A stretch of DNA of 64,000 nt from NORP240 sp038134485 (GCA_038134485.1 JAYPVG010000008.1:1-64000); one strand, 5' to 3'. Shown: positions 53,161-62,223, counted from the first letter of the stretch. Notes: a model not told the origin generated them from the sequence alone. Translations and numbers: made by a program.

Positions 53161-53836
53161 AATTGACTAGTCCTTTTCTCAAACTGTAAAACGAGTTCTT
53201 CCCGTCGGCTGCCAGCTTGCAGCCGTTGGCGAAAATCACCTTATGTCGTGTATTGCTGATTTCGCGACCATTTCTGGCGCCTTCAACCACCTGTATCGGC
53301 GGACGCAGGCATTGCAAAACGGTATGGTGACACCAAGCGAGGTTTGATCATTCTCGGGATGCCGAGCGAGGAGTCTGCTCACCGAATCAGTCAGGCCGAA
53401 TTCCCGAAAAAATTTCTCAAATCTCTTCAATTATCTTTAACAGGGCAGGCTATTTCCGATCACAAAAAAATCGCCTGGAGAAGCTCACTCAACACACCTT
53501 TTAAAACCAGCGCAATCCTATAGATTTTTCATTTTTATCGCAAGTAATAACGCATCAGAAACTGGCAATATGTTGCGCTAAATCAACGGCTTTTTTTCAA
53601 ACCTGGGTCGGCAGAAGTGAGCAAGACTCTCTGGTGACTGGTCGGGCGAAGAAAAAGAACGCTTTCCGGGAGTCTTTTCAGCGGGGCCGAACAGGTTTTT
53701 GAGCGCTTCAACCTTGAGATCAAAGGCAAAACGTGGTTGAATGCGGCCCGCTCGTTGTCGGCTGAACATGGACAGGCGCAGACCGACACGATGACGGTTA
53801 ACCCAACGAAATTGCGGGGCTGCAAAGCCCGGCCCA
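53161..53836. other. 676-bp spacer between divergent cox subunit II and cyoE genes
   Basis: No gene supported. Short frames exist on both strands (for example minus 53236-53430) but have no family resemblance, no ribosome-binding site and overlap each other. The middle (53500-53580) is AT-rich and would suit divergent promoters or an operator. No cox11, surf1 or ctaA gene is present here. Confidence 0.45.
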
Positions 53837-54733
53837 ATGAGGGTCAGAGTGACCGATATTACCAGTCATCAGTCCGCCAGCTGGCGCGACTTTTACGAAA
53901 TGTGCAAGCCACGCGTGGTCATGCTGATGATCCTTACGTCCGTCGTGGGGATGCTGCTGGCCGTTCCTGGTATGGTCCCGCTGGACGTGCTGGTTCTGGG
54001 TAATCTCGGCATTGCGCTGGTGGCCAGCTCCGGTGCAGCAGTCAATCATCTGATTGATCGCAAGGTCGACTCGTTAATGAAGCGCACCCATAATCGGCCG
54101 TTGCCGCAGGGGCGGGTCGAGCCTCTGCACGCCATCCTTTTCGCCACCTTGCTTGGCTTGACGGGGATGCTGGTTCTGCTGGTCTGGGTCAATCCACTTT
54201 GCGCCTGGCTCACGCTGGCCTCCTTCGTGGGCTATGCATTTATCTATACGGGCTATTTGAAGCGGGCCACGCCGCAAAACATAGTCATCGGTGGCCTCTC
54301 CGGGGCCATGCCGCCGCTGCTGGGGTGGACTGCCGTGAGCGGGACGATCGAGCCAGATGCTCTTATTCTGGTGCTGATAATCTTCGCCTGGACGCCGCCA
54401 CATTTTTGGGCCCTGGCCATCCACCGCAAAGACGAATATGCCAAGACCGGCATACCGATGTTGCCCGTAACCCATGGTGAATTTGTAACCAAAGTGCACA
54501 TCGTCATTTACACGGCTATTCTTCTGCTGGTCAGCGTGTTCCCTTTCCTGTCGGGCATGAGTGGACCGCTTTACCTGCTGTCAGCCGTGGTCCTGGGTGC
54601 TGTGTTCATGGCCTGGTCGCTGCGGTTGATGTTCCGGCCCGGCCCAAGGACCGCAATGGATACCTTCAAATACTCCATTGTCTACCTGGCCGTATTGTTC
54701 GTTGCCCTGCTTACCGACCACTATCTGTTCTAG
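53837..54733 (+). CDS. cyoE: protoheme IX farnesyltransferase (heme O synthase)
   Basis: Membrane prenyltransferase adding the farnesyl group to haem B, giving haem O for the oxidase encoded next door (ctaB-type role). 298 residues, about nine helices. MCKPRVVMLMILTSVVGM; the Asp-rich prenyl-diphosphate motif NHLIDRKVDSLMKRTHNRPLP; GYLKRATPQNIVIGGLSGAMPPLLGW; WTPPHFWALAIHRKDEYAKTGIPMLPVT. A GTG at 53849 is an alternative start. Heme A synthase (ctaA) is not seen in the window. Confidence 0.93.
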   Translation: MRVRVTDITSHQSASWRDFYEMCKPRVVMLMILTSVVGMLLAVPGMVPLDVLVLGNLGIALVASSGAAVNHLIDRKVDSLMKRTHNRPLPQGRVEPLHAILFATLLGLTGMLVLLVWVNPLCAWLTLASFVGYAFIYTGYLKRATPQNIVIGGLSGAMPPLLGWTAVSGTIEPDALILVLIIFAWTPPHFWALAIHRKDEYAKTGIPMLPVTHGEFVTKVHIVIYTAILLLVSVFPFLSGMSGPLYLLSAVVLGAVFMAWSLRLMFRPGPRTAMDTFKYSIVYLAVLFVALLTDHYLF

Positions 54734-54745
54734 GCGAGGCAGTTG

Positions 54746-55402
54746 ATGCCCATGACACGAAGACGTCTCGCCTTTGTCGCTTTTGCTGTATTCGATGTAG
54801 TGCTGGTGGGGATATTGGCGGGATTGTGGGTAGCCCGTTCCAACGTGCTGGAAGATCGTGCTCTCAGTGATCTGGGAGTGGCGCGCATCGAACAATCCGA
54901 GCCGCTCGACGATTTTCGTCTTACCGACCAATATGGCAGGGCCTTCAGACTCTCCAACCTGGAGGGCAAGTGGCAATTCATTTTTTTCGGCTTTACTTCC
55001 TGTCCCGATATTTGCCCCCTCACTATGCGTGCACTCAACGACTTTTACCGTGAGCTTGAGCAAACCGGGTGGCAGGATGACACCGGGGTGATCATGGTAA
55101 GCGTCGACCCACTGCGTGACACGCCGGAGGCAATGGCAGATTACCTGCTTTCCTTTGATCCGACCTTCATCGGGCTAACCGGAGAATATCCGGAAATAGC
55201 GGGTCTGGCATCTCAGCTTTTCATCGCTTTTTCCCAACCGGGCGATCACGAAACTGCACATCATGAAGATGGTTATGCCATCGCCCATAGCGATTATATC
55301 GCCCTTATTGATCCTGCCGGCAGGCACCATGCCATATTGCATTCGCCACATCACAGCGAGCGGTTGATGCAGGCATATGCTGCCTTGCGAGATGCTGATT
55401 AG
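54746..55402 (+). CDS. SCO1/SenC-family copper chaperone
   Basis: 218 residues from ATG 54746; a TTG at 54743 and an ATG at 54752 are alternative starts. An N-terminal membrane anchor (about 10-30), then a thioredoxin-fold domain facing the periplasm. Copper ligands Cys86 and Cys90 in SCPDIC, and His near 174 in AHSDYIALIDPAG. The DPLRDTPE motif is typical. It delivers copper to CuA of cytochrome oxidase subunit II. 12 bp behind cyoE, so co-transcribed. A His-rich stretch (DHETAHHEDG) before the conserved His may bind metal too. Confidence 0.92.
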   Translation: MPMTRRRLAFVAFAVFDVVLVGILAGLWVARSNVLEDRALSDLGVARIEQSEPLDDFRLTDQYGRAFRLSNLEGKWQFIFFGFTSCPDICPLTMRALNDFYRELEQTGWQDDTGVIMVSVDPLRDTPEAMADYLLSFDPTFIGLTGEYPEIAGLASQLFIAFSQPGDHETAHHEDGYAIAHSDYIALIDPAGRHHAILHSPHHSERLMQAYAALRDAD

Positions 55403-55414
55403 TTGCGCAGAGCG

Positions 55415-56212
55415 TCAGGAGCCTTTTCCAGTTACAACATTGGAAAGGTGCAAAATAAAAAATGTCAGACTTGCCATCACGACGATTGATGGACCCGCCG
55501 GCGTATCGAGTTGAAACGCTACAAACAACCCCAGAAGGACTGAAAGGCAGCCGAGCAAACTGGCCAGGATTGCCATCTGTTCCGGGCTACGGGCTAGCTG
55601 TCGAGCAGCTGCGGGCGGAATGATCAACAACGAGGTAATCAGCAGCACGCCGACAATTTTCAATGCCGCTGCTGTGGTTACCGCCATTAGAATAACCAGT
55701 AAATATCGCAGCTTTTGCACCGACACTCCCTCGATTCCCGCCAGTTCCTCGTGCACGGTGAATGAGAGAAATCTGTTCCAGAACATCAGTAGAATGAGCA
55801 ACACAGTGATGCTTACAAGCACGATCAGCGCCAGGTCAGGGGTGCTGATGGTAAGCAGCTCACCAAAAAGATAGGCCTCGAGACTTACCTGAGTCGAACC
55901 GGAGAGCGCCAGCAGAACGACTCCGAATGCCAGTGCGCTGTGTGCAAGAATGCCAAGCAAGGCGTCAGTTGCAACATTATCCTGCCGGCTCATGGAGACC
56001 AGGATAAGGGAAGCAACAATGCATACTGCGACGATACTGAGCTGCAGGTTCGCTCCCGACAGCAGTCCAATGGCGATTCCTAGCAGGGCTGAGTGGGCAA
56101 GCGTATCACCAAAATATGACATGCGACGCCAGACGACGAAGGACCCCAACGGGCCGGCCACGAGGGCAAGGCTGAGTCCGGCGACCAGAGCGTAGACTAT
56201 AAAGTCAGGCAT
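55415..56212 (-). CDS. znuB: zinc ABC transporter permease ZnuB
   Basis: Membrane component of the high-affinity zinc importer. 265 residues from ATG at 56212; the longer frame's N-terminus is not membrane-like and lies inside znuC. MPDFIVYALVAGLSLALVAGPLGSFVVWRRMSYFGDTLAHSALLG is the typical start. Seven to nine hydrophobic helices, including ALKIVGVLLITSLLIIPPAAARQLA. It overlaps znuC by 8 bp. Converges with the SCO gene, 12 bp apart. Confidence 0.93.
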   Translation of the reverse strand: MPDFIVYALVAGLSLALVAGPLGSFVVWRRMSYFGDTLAHSALLGIAIGLLSGANLQLSIVAVCIVASLILVSMSRQDNVATDALLGILAHSALAFGVVLLALSGSTQVSLEAYLFGELLTISTPDLALIVLVSITVLLILLMFWNRFLSFTVHEELAGIEGVSVQKLRYLLVILMAVTTAAALKIVGVLLITSLLIIPPAAARQLARSPEQMAILASLLGCLSVLLGLFVAFQLDTPAGPSIVVMASLTFFILHLSNVVTGKGS

Positions 56213-56999
56213 GGTCGTCTTCCTCCTCGATGACCCGGCCGTCAATGTCGTGGCTATGATTGTGGTTGTGTGTGTAAACCGCAATATTATCGGCGCCTCT
56301 AGCGCCGAACAGGGACAGGAATGCGGGGTCGTGGCTTACCTGCTCAGGCTTGCCGTGACAGCAAATGTGATGATTCAGGCAGACCACTTCGTCGGTAGTG
56401 GACATCACCAGATGCAGGTCGTGGGAAATCATCAGAATGCCGCAGTGATGTTGTTCGGCAATAGTGTCTATCAGACTGTAGAGCTCTGCCTGGCCGCTGA
56501 CATCGACGCCCTGGGCCGGTTCGTCCAGGATCAGCAGAGAGGGCTGGCGCAACAGTGCCCGAGCCAGCAATACTCGCTGCAGCTCGCCTCCTGAAACTTT
56601 TCGGATCTGCTGGTCCGCAAGGTGACTTATCTGCAGCATTTCGAGTTGGCTTTTGATGACATCGCTCTGCCTGATACCGGTCAGCTGCAGAAAACGCACC
56701 ACCGACATTGGCATCGTGGGTTCGATGTGTAACCTCTGGGGCATATAGCCGATAGTCAGCCCGGGCTGCTTCCAAACCTCGCCGTGATCGGGCTGCAGCA
56801 TTCCCAGGATCACTCTCACCAGTGTCGTCTTCCCTGCGCCATTGGGACCGATCAGGGTGACGATGCGGCCCCGCTGAATTTCTATATCGACGTTGTGCAG
56901 TACCTGGTGCGTGTCAAAGCTGACGGCGATGCCTTTGGCCCTGATCAGCGCTTCATGCTCATCATTGGCTTCGGCTGTGATTTCGGTAGATTGCTGCAT
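56205..56999 (-). CDS. znuC: zinc ABC transporter ATP-binding protein ZnuC
   Basis: Energising subunit of the zinc importer. 264 residues. Walker A LIGPNGAGKTTLVRV (about 51-65), signature KVSGGELQRVLLARALL, Walker B LLILDEPAQGVDV, and the H-loop MISHDLHLV. A His-rich C-terminal tail (YTHNHNHSHDIDG) is typical of zinc-related ZnuC proteins. Overlaps znuB and is divergent from znuA with a 146-bp shared control region. A zur repressor gene, often located here, is absent. Confidence 0.94.
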   Translation of the reverse strand: MQQSTEITAEANDEHEALIRAKGIAVSFDTHQVLHNVDIEIQRGRIVTLIGPNGAGKTTLVRVILGMLQPDHGEVWKQPGLTIGYMPQRLHIEPTMPMSVVRFLQLTGIRQSDVIKSQLEMLQISHLADQQIRKVSGGELQRVLLARALLRQPSLLILDEPAQGVDVSGQAELYSLIDTIAEQHHCGILMISHDLHLVMSTTDEVVCLNHHICCHGKPEQVSHDPAFLSLFGARGADNIAVYTHNHNHSHDIDGRVIEEEDDHA

Positions 57000-57098
57000 G
57001 GTTAATCCCGGTCAAGAAGCTTGCAGGGCTGCTGCCCGAGAGAGCTGCCTGTCAGTAGTGCGCGACACGGCAGCTTACCCGGAGAAAACTCCTCACAC

Positions 57099-57116
57099 AA
57101 TGTTATACTCCAGAAC
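57099..57116 (+). promoter_or_regulatory. znuA extended -10 promoter with a Zur-type half site
   Basis: AATGTTATA at 57099-57107 is a perfect match to one arm of the proteobacterial Zur operator, and the other arm is degenerate. The same bases form an extended -10 (TGTTATACT, 57101-57109), about 37 bp upstream of the znuA ATG. Zinc-dependent repression is inferred. Confidence 0.45.
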
Positions 57117-57145
57117 TTCGACGATTGTATCGCAAGCCCCATGAC

Positions 57146-58012
57146 ATGCTCCGTTTTGCCTTCCTAATCTTGGCCCTGGTGTCGGCCTCCCAGCTATCAG
57201 CTCAGGTAAATCTGGTGGTGTCAATCAAGCCACTGCAACTGATCGCTGAGCCTCTGCTGGAAAATAACGCAAAGATTCGTGTTCTGGTCCCGGATTCCTC
57301 ATCCCCTCACCATTACACCATGACGCCCTCCGATCGTCTGGCACTGGAAACTGCCGACCTGATCATTTATATCGGACAGCAGCTGGAAACTGAGCTGCAT
57401 GACGCGATTGATGGCTTGGGGCGGGACCAGTCAGTTTTGCGTCTGCTCGATTTGCCGGCGATCGACACGCGGCCGCTATCCGACGACGGTCGGGTGGACC
57501 CTCATATCTGGCTGGATGGCGGTAACAGCCTGTTGATTGCCGCTCTGATTCGCGATCAACTCAAGGCTCTTGATGAGAGCCTGAATCAGCAGCTGGACGA
57601 GCGCTACCGACAGCTCGAGCAGCAGCTTATCGCCGCAAGAACTGGCTGGAAGGATCGAATTGGGGCGCTGCCGGAAAAACCCTATGCCGTGTATCACGAT
57701 GCGATCGGGTACTTCGAGGCGCAATTCAATCGCCGGCACAGCCTGGTTTTGATCGAAAATCCGGAGATACAGGCGGGAATTCGGCAATTGCTGGCGGTAA
57801 GACGAAGCATCGCTGACAGTCCGCCCGTCTGTCTGTTTACCGATGTAACTTCACGTCAAAATACCATCGACACCCTGTTTGCAGACCATCCGGTGCGACA
57901 GAAGGAGCTGGACCTCATGGGGAGCCGATTGCCCGACGGTGCGAATTTTGTCAGCCTGCTCGACAGTCTGGTGTCGGATTTCAGCAGCTGCCTCGAGCAA
58001 GGGGATCTCTGA
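57146..58012 (+). CDS. znuA: zinc ABC transporter periplasmic binding protein ZnuA
   Basis: Captures zinc in the periplasm. 288 residues from ATG 57146, giving a clean signal peptide (FAFLILALVSASQLSAQ); a TTG 21 bp upstream is less likely. Cluster A-I fold with zinc ligand candidates in SPHHYTM, the DPHIWLD motif and YHDAIGYF. The His-rich flexible loop found in many ZnuA proteins is missing, which suggests direct loading rather than loop-aided capture. Its stop overlaps the polA start by 1 bp. Confidence 0.9.
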   Translation: MLRFAFLILALVSASQLSAQVNLVVSIKPLQLIAEPLLENNAKIRVLVPDSSSPHHYTMTPSDRLALETADLIIYIGQQLETELHDAIDGLGRDQSVLRLLDLPAIDTRPLSDDGRVDPHIWLDGGNSLLIAALIRDQLKALDESLNQQLDERYRQLEQQLIAARTGWKDRIGALPEKPYAVYHDAIGYFEAQFNRRHSLVLIENPEIQAGIRQLLAVRRSIADSPPVCLFTDVTSRQNTIDTLFADHPVRQKELDLMGSRLPDGANFVSLLDSLVSDFSSCLEQGDL

Positions 58013-60762
58013 TGGCGGACAACAACGCCAGTCCGCTGGTTCTGGTCGACGGCTCGTCGTACCTGTTCAGGGCGTTCCACGCTTTGCCGCCCCTCGTGAA
58101 TTCGCGTGGCCATCCAACCGGAGCGGTCAAGGGTGTGATAAACATGATTCGTAGCCTGATAAAGGAATACCCGGACAGTCACATCGCTATCGTGTTCGAC
58201 GCCAAGGGCAAAACCTTTCGCAACGAGATTTATCCTGACTACAAAGCCCACCGGCCACCGATGCCCGATGAACTGCGCAGCCAGATCAAGCCGATTCACG
58301 ACATAGTTCGCGCCATGGGGTTGCCGATGCTGGTTATCGAAGGCGTAGAAGCCGATGATGTCATCGGTACCCTCGCCAGTCAGGCTAACCTGCATGGCAT
58401 AGATACGCTGATTTCCACCGGCGATAAGGACCTGTCGCAATTGGTGTCGCGCCACGTTACCTTGACTAATACCATGACTGGCGAGGTCCTCGACGAGCAG
58501 GGTGTGGAGACCAAGTTTGGAGTAACGCCGGAGCAGTTCATCGACTACCTGGCCCTGGTCGGGGACAAGGCGGACAACATTCCCGGGGTACCTGGTGTAG
58601 GTCCCAAGACGGCGGTGAAGTGGCTGCAGGAATTTCGGGATATTGAGGGTGTCATCGCCAACTCGGCAGAAATCTCCGGCAAGATCGGCGAACGACTGCG
58701 CGAGAACATCGAGCAGGTGCGCCTCTCCTACGAACTGGCGACCATCAAGCGGGATGTTGAGCTGGAGCTTGGTATCAACGAACTGAAATTGGCCGCGCAG
58801 GATGATCAGGAACTTTATCGCCTGTTCAGGGAATTGGAATTCAAAAGCTGGATTACGGAGCTGGAGACCCGGGGCGTTGAAGCTGCCGAGGGGCAGGAAG
58901 AACCGCCGGCAACTGAGGCCGCCCTTGAGGTCGAGGCGCTCAAAGTGCCCGAGCAGCTGGACTACCGGACTGTGCTTTCTGAGTCGGACCTCGATGCCCT
59001 GATCAACAGGCTGCAGGCCAGCGATCGGGTTGCGGTATCCATTGAACATTCCAGTGGGCATTTCCTCGATGCGCAGATAACAGGCATCGCATTCAGCACT
59101 GAGATTGGCAAGGCATATTATCTGCCCCTGGCTTACGAGGGCCCGGGAAGTCAGCAGCTGCTGGATCGGCAAGCTGTGCTGCAAAGGCTAAGACCACTGC
59201 TGGAAGATCCCCGCAAGGTCAAGATTGGTTTTGACCTTAAAACCACCTGTCACTTGCTGCAGAATTATGAAATAGAGCTGGCACCCTTCAAGTGTGATGT
59301 GCTGCTGGCTTCCTACGTGCTCAATTCCGTTGCTATCAAACACAATTTGCCGGATATGATCCGCCATTATCTGGATCAGCAGCCCGTCGATATTGAAGCG
59401 TGGCTTGGCAAGGGCAGGACCAGACTCAGCCTGGTTGAACTGGAACTGGACAAGACCACCCGCTATGTCGCCGAGAAGGCCGACATGATCCTGCGGCTGG
59501 CGACATTACTGGAACACCAACTGCAGCAGACCGGGCAACTGGCCGGGCTGTATAAATTTTATGAAATTCGACTCATTCGCGTTTTACAGAAAATGGAACG
59601 CTTGGGAATCCGGGTTGAAGCCGCGGTACTGCAGCGTCAAAGCAGGGAGTTGACCGTAAGACTGGCAGAACTGGAGCGCGAAGTTTTTGCTCTGGCGGGC
59701 GAGGAATTCAACCTGGGTTCGCCGAAGCAGCTGCAGGAGGTTTTTTACGAGAAACTGCAGTTACCGGTGCTCAAGAAGACCAAAACCGGGCAACCCTCGA
59801 CTGCCGAACCGGTGTTGCAAGAACTGGCTGCGGACTATGAGCTGCCGCGGCTTATCCTGGATCACCGCAGCCTGGCAAAACTGAAATCCACCTATACCGA
59901 CAAATTGCCGCTGCAAATAAATGACCGAAGTGGCCGCATCCATTCATCCTTCCAGCAAGCGGTAGCTGCTACCGGTCGCCTCTCCTCCACCGAGCCAAAC
60001 CTGCAGAATATACCGATCCGCACCGCCGAAGGGCGTCGGGTTCGGCAGGCCTTTGTCAGTGAGCCGGGCTACAAACTCCTGGCTGCGGACTATTCCCAGG
60101 TGGAGTTGCGTATCATGGCGCATCTGTCTCAGGACGAGGGGCTGCTCAGGGCATTCGCCGATGCGCAGGATGTGCACAGAGCGACAGCAGCGGAAGTATT
60201 CGGAGTTGACCTGGATGCGGTCAGTGCCGATCAGCGCCGCAGTGCCAAGGCTATCAATTTCGGCCTCATCTACGGTATGTCGGCCTTTGGACTGGCGAAT
60301 CAGCTCGGTATCGGTCGTCAGGAAGCGCAACAGTATGTCGATCGGTATTTTGAACGTTACCCCGGTGTCCGCAAATACATGGACCAGACCCAGGCGCTGG
60401 CGGACGAAAAAGGCTATGTCGAGACCCTGTTCGGGCGCAGGCTCTATCTGCCGGATATTCGGGCCGGCAATGCCGTACTGCGTCGAGCAGCTCAGAGGAC
60501 GGCCATCAACGCCCCGATGCAGGGCACGGCCGCAGACATCATCAAGCAGGCGATGATCGATATCGATAATTGGCTGGACGCCGATCGGCTCGATGCCCGG
60601 ATGTTACTGCAAGTGCACGACGAGCTGATATTTGAGGTGGCGGAGCGCGATGTCGATCTGCTGGCCGAAGGGGTGAAATTTCGTATGGTCACAGCCGCGG
60701 CCCTTGATGTCCCACTGGTTGTGGAAGTCGGAGTGGGCAACAACTGGGACGAAGCACACTGA
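58012..60762 (+). CDS. polA: DNA polymerase I with degenerate proofreading site
   Basis: Gap-filling and primer-removal polymerase. 916 residues in three parts: 5'-3' flap nuclease (1-290) with FDAKGKTFRN and the acidic cluster EADDVIGTL / STGDKDLSQL / GDKADNIPGVPGVGPKTA; a 3'-5' exonuclease-like domain (about 315-505); and the polymerase domain with DYSQVELRIMAHLS, RRSAKAINFGLIYGMSAFGL and LQVHDELIFEV. In the exonuclease part, E. coli Asp355, Asp424 and Asp501 align with Ser343, Thr412 and Lys489, so proofreading is probably lost. Only the Glu357 equivalent (Glu345) remains. Confidence 0.96.
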   Translation: MADNNASPLVLVDGSSYLFRAFHALPPLVNSRGHPTGAVKGVINMIRSLIKEYPDSHIAIVFDAKGKTFRNEIYPDYKAHRPPMPDELRSQIKPIHDIVRAMGLPMLVIEGVEADDVIGTLASQANLHGIDTLISTGDKDLSQLVSRHVTLTNTMTGEVLDEQGVETKFGVTPEQFIDYLALVGDKADNIPGVPGVGPKTAVKWLQEFRDIEGVIANSAEISGKIGERLRENIEQVRLSYELATIKRDVELELGINELKLAAQDDQELYRLFRELEFKSWITELETRGVEAAEGQEEPPATEAALEVEALKVPEQLDYRTVLSESDLDALINRLQASDRVAVSIEHSSGHFLDAQITGIAFSTEIGKAYYLPLAYEGPGSQQLLDRQAVLQRLRPLLEDPRKVKIGFDLKTTCHLLQNYEIELAPFKCDVLLASYVLNSVAIKHNLPDMIRHYLDQQPVDIEAWLGKGRTRLSLVELELDKTTRYVAEKADMILRLATLLEHQLQQTGQLAGLYKFYEIRLIRVLQKMERLGIRVEAAVLQRQSRELTVRLAELEREVFALAGEEFNLGSPKQLQEVFYEKLQLPVLKKTKTGQPSTAEPVLQELAADYELPRLILDHRSLAKLKSTYTDKLPLQINDRSGRIHSSFQQAVAATGRLSSTEPNLQNIPIRTAEGRRVRQAFVSEPGYKLLAADYSQVELRIMAHLSQDEGLLRAFADAQDVHRATAAEVFGVDLDAVSADQRRSAKAINFGLIYGMSAFGLANQLGIGRQEAQQYVDRYFERYPGVRKYMDQTQALADEKGYVETLFGRRLYLPDIRAGNAVLRRAAQRTAINAPMQGTAADIIKQAMIDIDNWLDADRLDARMLLQVHDELIFEVAERDVDLLAEGVKFRMVTAAALDVPLVVEVGVGNNWDEAH

Positions 60763-60807
60763 CTATCGTCCGATTCTTTCTCCTGATCTATTCAGGTCTG
60801 GCAGAAG

Positions 60808-61419
60808 TTATTCGCCGTCTTCGTTGTCTTCGGACCCCAGAAACCAGCTGGTAAGTTGCTGGCGCAAAGTGTTGATGGTTTCACCTTGAGTGATGGAAAA
60901 CAGCTGCACGCTGACAGCCGACAGCTCTTTTAACTCACGCTCTACTGACAGTAAAGTGCCCTTCGCGGCACCGCGCTTCAGCTTGTCTGCCTTGGTTAAC
61001 AGCAGATGCAGAGGTAGCTGTGATTGCACCGCCCATTCCACCATCAGGCGATCGAACTCTTTCAGCGGGTGTCTCACATCGCTGAGCAGAACCAGACCCT
61101 TCAGGGGTTCACGATTGCGCAGATATTGCTCCAACTCGAATTGCCACTTGTTTTTCACTGCCAGCGGCACCTTGGCAAATCCATAGCCGGGCAGATCCAC
61201 CAGAAAATGTCTTTCCTGTAACTCGAAAAAGTTTATCAGCTGGGTTCGCCCTGGCGTTTTACTGGTACGCGCCAGTCTGGTTTGCCCGGTGAGGGCGTTT
61301 ATGGCGCTGGATTTGCCCGCGTTGGATCGGCCTGCAAAGGCGACTTCAATCAGGCTGTCGGCAGGGCAGGCGCCAAGCCGGTCGGCACTGGTGGAAAATT
61401 TGGCAGCATGAAAATCCAT
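60808..61419 (-). CDS. engB: ribosome-biogenesis GTPase EngB (YsxC/YihA)
   Basis: Essential GTPase assisting large-subunit assembly. 203 residues from ATG 61419 (MDFHAAKFSTSADRL); the frame also opens further upstream to a TTG at 61473, but the added residues are not family-like. GRSNAGKSSAINAL (P-loop 30-37), KTPGRTQLINFF (switch I), VDLPGYGFAKV (G3) and LTKADKL (G4). Convergent with polA, 45 bp apart, and divergent from cytochrome c4, as in Pseudomonas. Confidence 0.94.
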   Translation of the reverse strand: MDFHAAKFSTSADRLGACPADSLIEVAFAGRSNAGKSSAINALTGQTRLARTSKTPGRTQLINFFELQERHFLVDLPGYGFAKVPLAVKNKWQFELEQYLRNREPLKGLVLLSDVRHPLKEFDRLMVEWAVQSQLPLHLLLTKADKLKRGAAKGTLLSVERELKELSAVSVQLFSITQGETINTLRQQLTSWFLGSEDNEDGE

Positions 61420-61520
61420 TGCGATAGCCTGTAGCGCTGATTGATTGCGGGACGGCGGCGCGCAGTTTAGCAAATCCCGATCTCAGGGTCGCGTGGATAG
61501 AGTCCATCGGGGTTTTACGG

Positions 61521-61526
61521 TATAAT
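61521..61526 (+). promoter_or_regulatory. probable -10 element of the cytochrome c4 gene
   Basis: Perfect TATAAT in the engB-cytochrome c4 spacer, 74 bp before the ATG. The -35 region is weak, so strength and factor are uncertain. Confidence 0.45.
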
Positions 61527-61599
61527 TTGCGACCGCAATTTTAGGGAACCGCCGCGGTTCCCCGTTTTAGTCGAGCCTTTAGTAATCCTGGAATAATCA

Positions 61600-62223
61600 A
61601 TGAAGAAATCAGCTACCTTTTTATCCTGGTTAATACCCCTGGCGGCGCTGGCTGTCGTTCAAACCGCAAGCGCCCAGGGCGATGCTGCCGCCGGCGCCAA
61701 CAAAGTGATGATCTGCGCGACCTGTCATGGCAATGGCGGCAACAGCCAGATTCCTCAGAACCCGAGTCTGGCCGGCCAGAACGCCAACTACATCGCCAAG
61801 CAGCTGCAGGATTATCAGTCCGGAGCGCGACAAAATCCGATCATGGCGCCAATGGCTGCCAGTCTCTCCGAGCGGGACATAGCGGACATCGCAGCCTATT
61901 ATTCGTCCCAGCCACGGCAGCTTGTGGGTGCCCAGCCCGATCAGGATGCTCTGGCGCTGGCAGAGAGCATTTACCGCGCAGGTAACGGCGATATTTCTGC
62001 GGCCGCCTGCACTGCCTGCCATTCCCCAACAGGTAAGGGTAACTCACCGGCCGGATTTCCCGCCGTGGGTGGTCAGCACAGCGAGTACACGCTGGCACAG
62101 CTGCGCGCATTTCGCGCTGGCGAACGTAACAACGATCTGAATGGAATGATGCGAACAGTGGTGGAAAGGCTAACGGATGCCGAATTGGAAGCGCTGGCTA
62201 ACTACCTCGCGGGTCTGAACTAG
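61600..62223 (+). CDS. periplasmic diheme cytochrome c4
   Basis: 207 residues with a Sec signal peptide (WLIPLAALAVVQTASAQ, cleavage near residue 25-26). Two tandem class-I haem domains: CATCH at 39-43 and CTACH at 137-141, each with a Met ligand candidate (NPIMAPMA; NGMMRTV). Cytochrome c4 carries electrons in the periplasm, often to terminal oxidases; the oxidase with extra haem-c domains encoded 8 kb away is a plausible acceptor. Followed by dsbA in the same direction. Confidence 0.93.
   Translation: MKKSATFLSWLIPLAALAVVQTASAQGDAAAGANKVMICATCHGNGGNSQIPQNPSLAGQNANYIAKQLQDYQSGARQNPIMAPMAASLSERDIADIAAYYSSQPRQLVGAQPDQDALALAESIYRAGNGDISAAACTACHSPTGKGNSPAGFPAVGGQHSEYTLAQLRAFRAGERNNDLNGMMRTVVERLTDAELEALANYLAGLN

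Noticed and set aside
53236..53430. 64-codon frame on minus in the oxidase spacer
   Set aside because: No recognisable motif, overlaps other equally open frames, and no regulatory context supports it.
57856..59184. 442-codon open frame on minus, opposite znuA/polA
   Set aside because: It lies wholly on the reverse strand of well-conserved znuA and polA, has no recognisable domain and its openness follows from GC-rich codons of those genes.
60782..60796. CCTGA/TCAGG hairpin between polA and engB
   Set aside because: Only 5 bp of stem and no T-tract on either strand; not called as a terminator.
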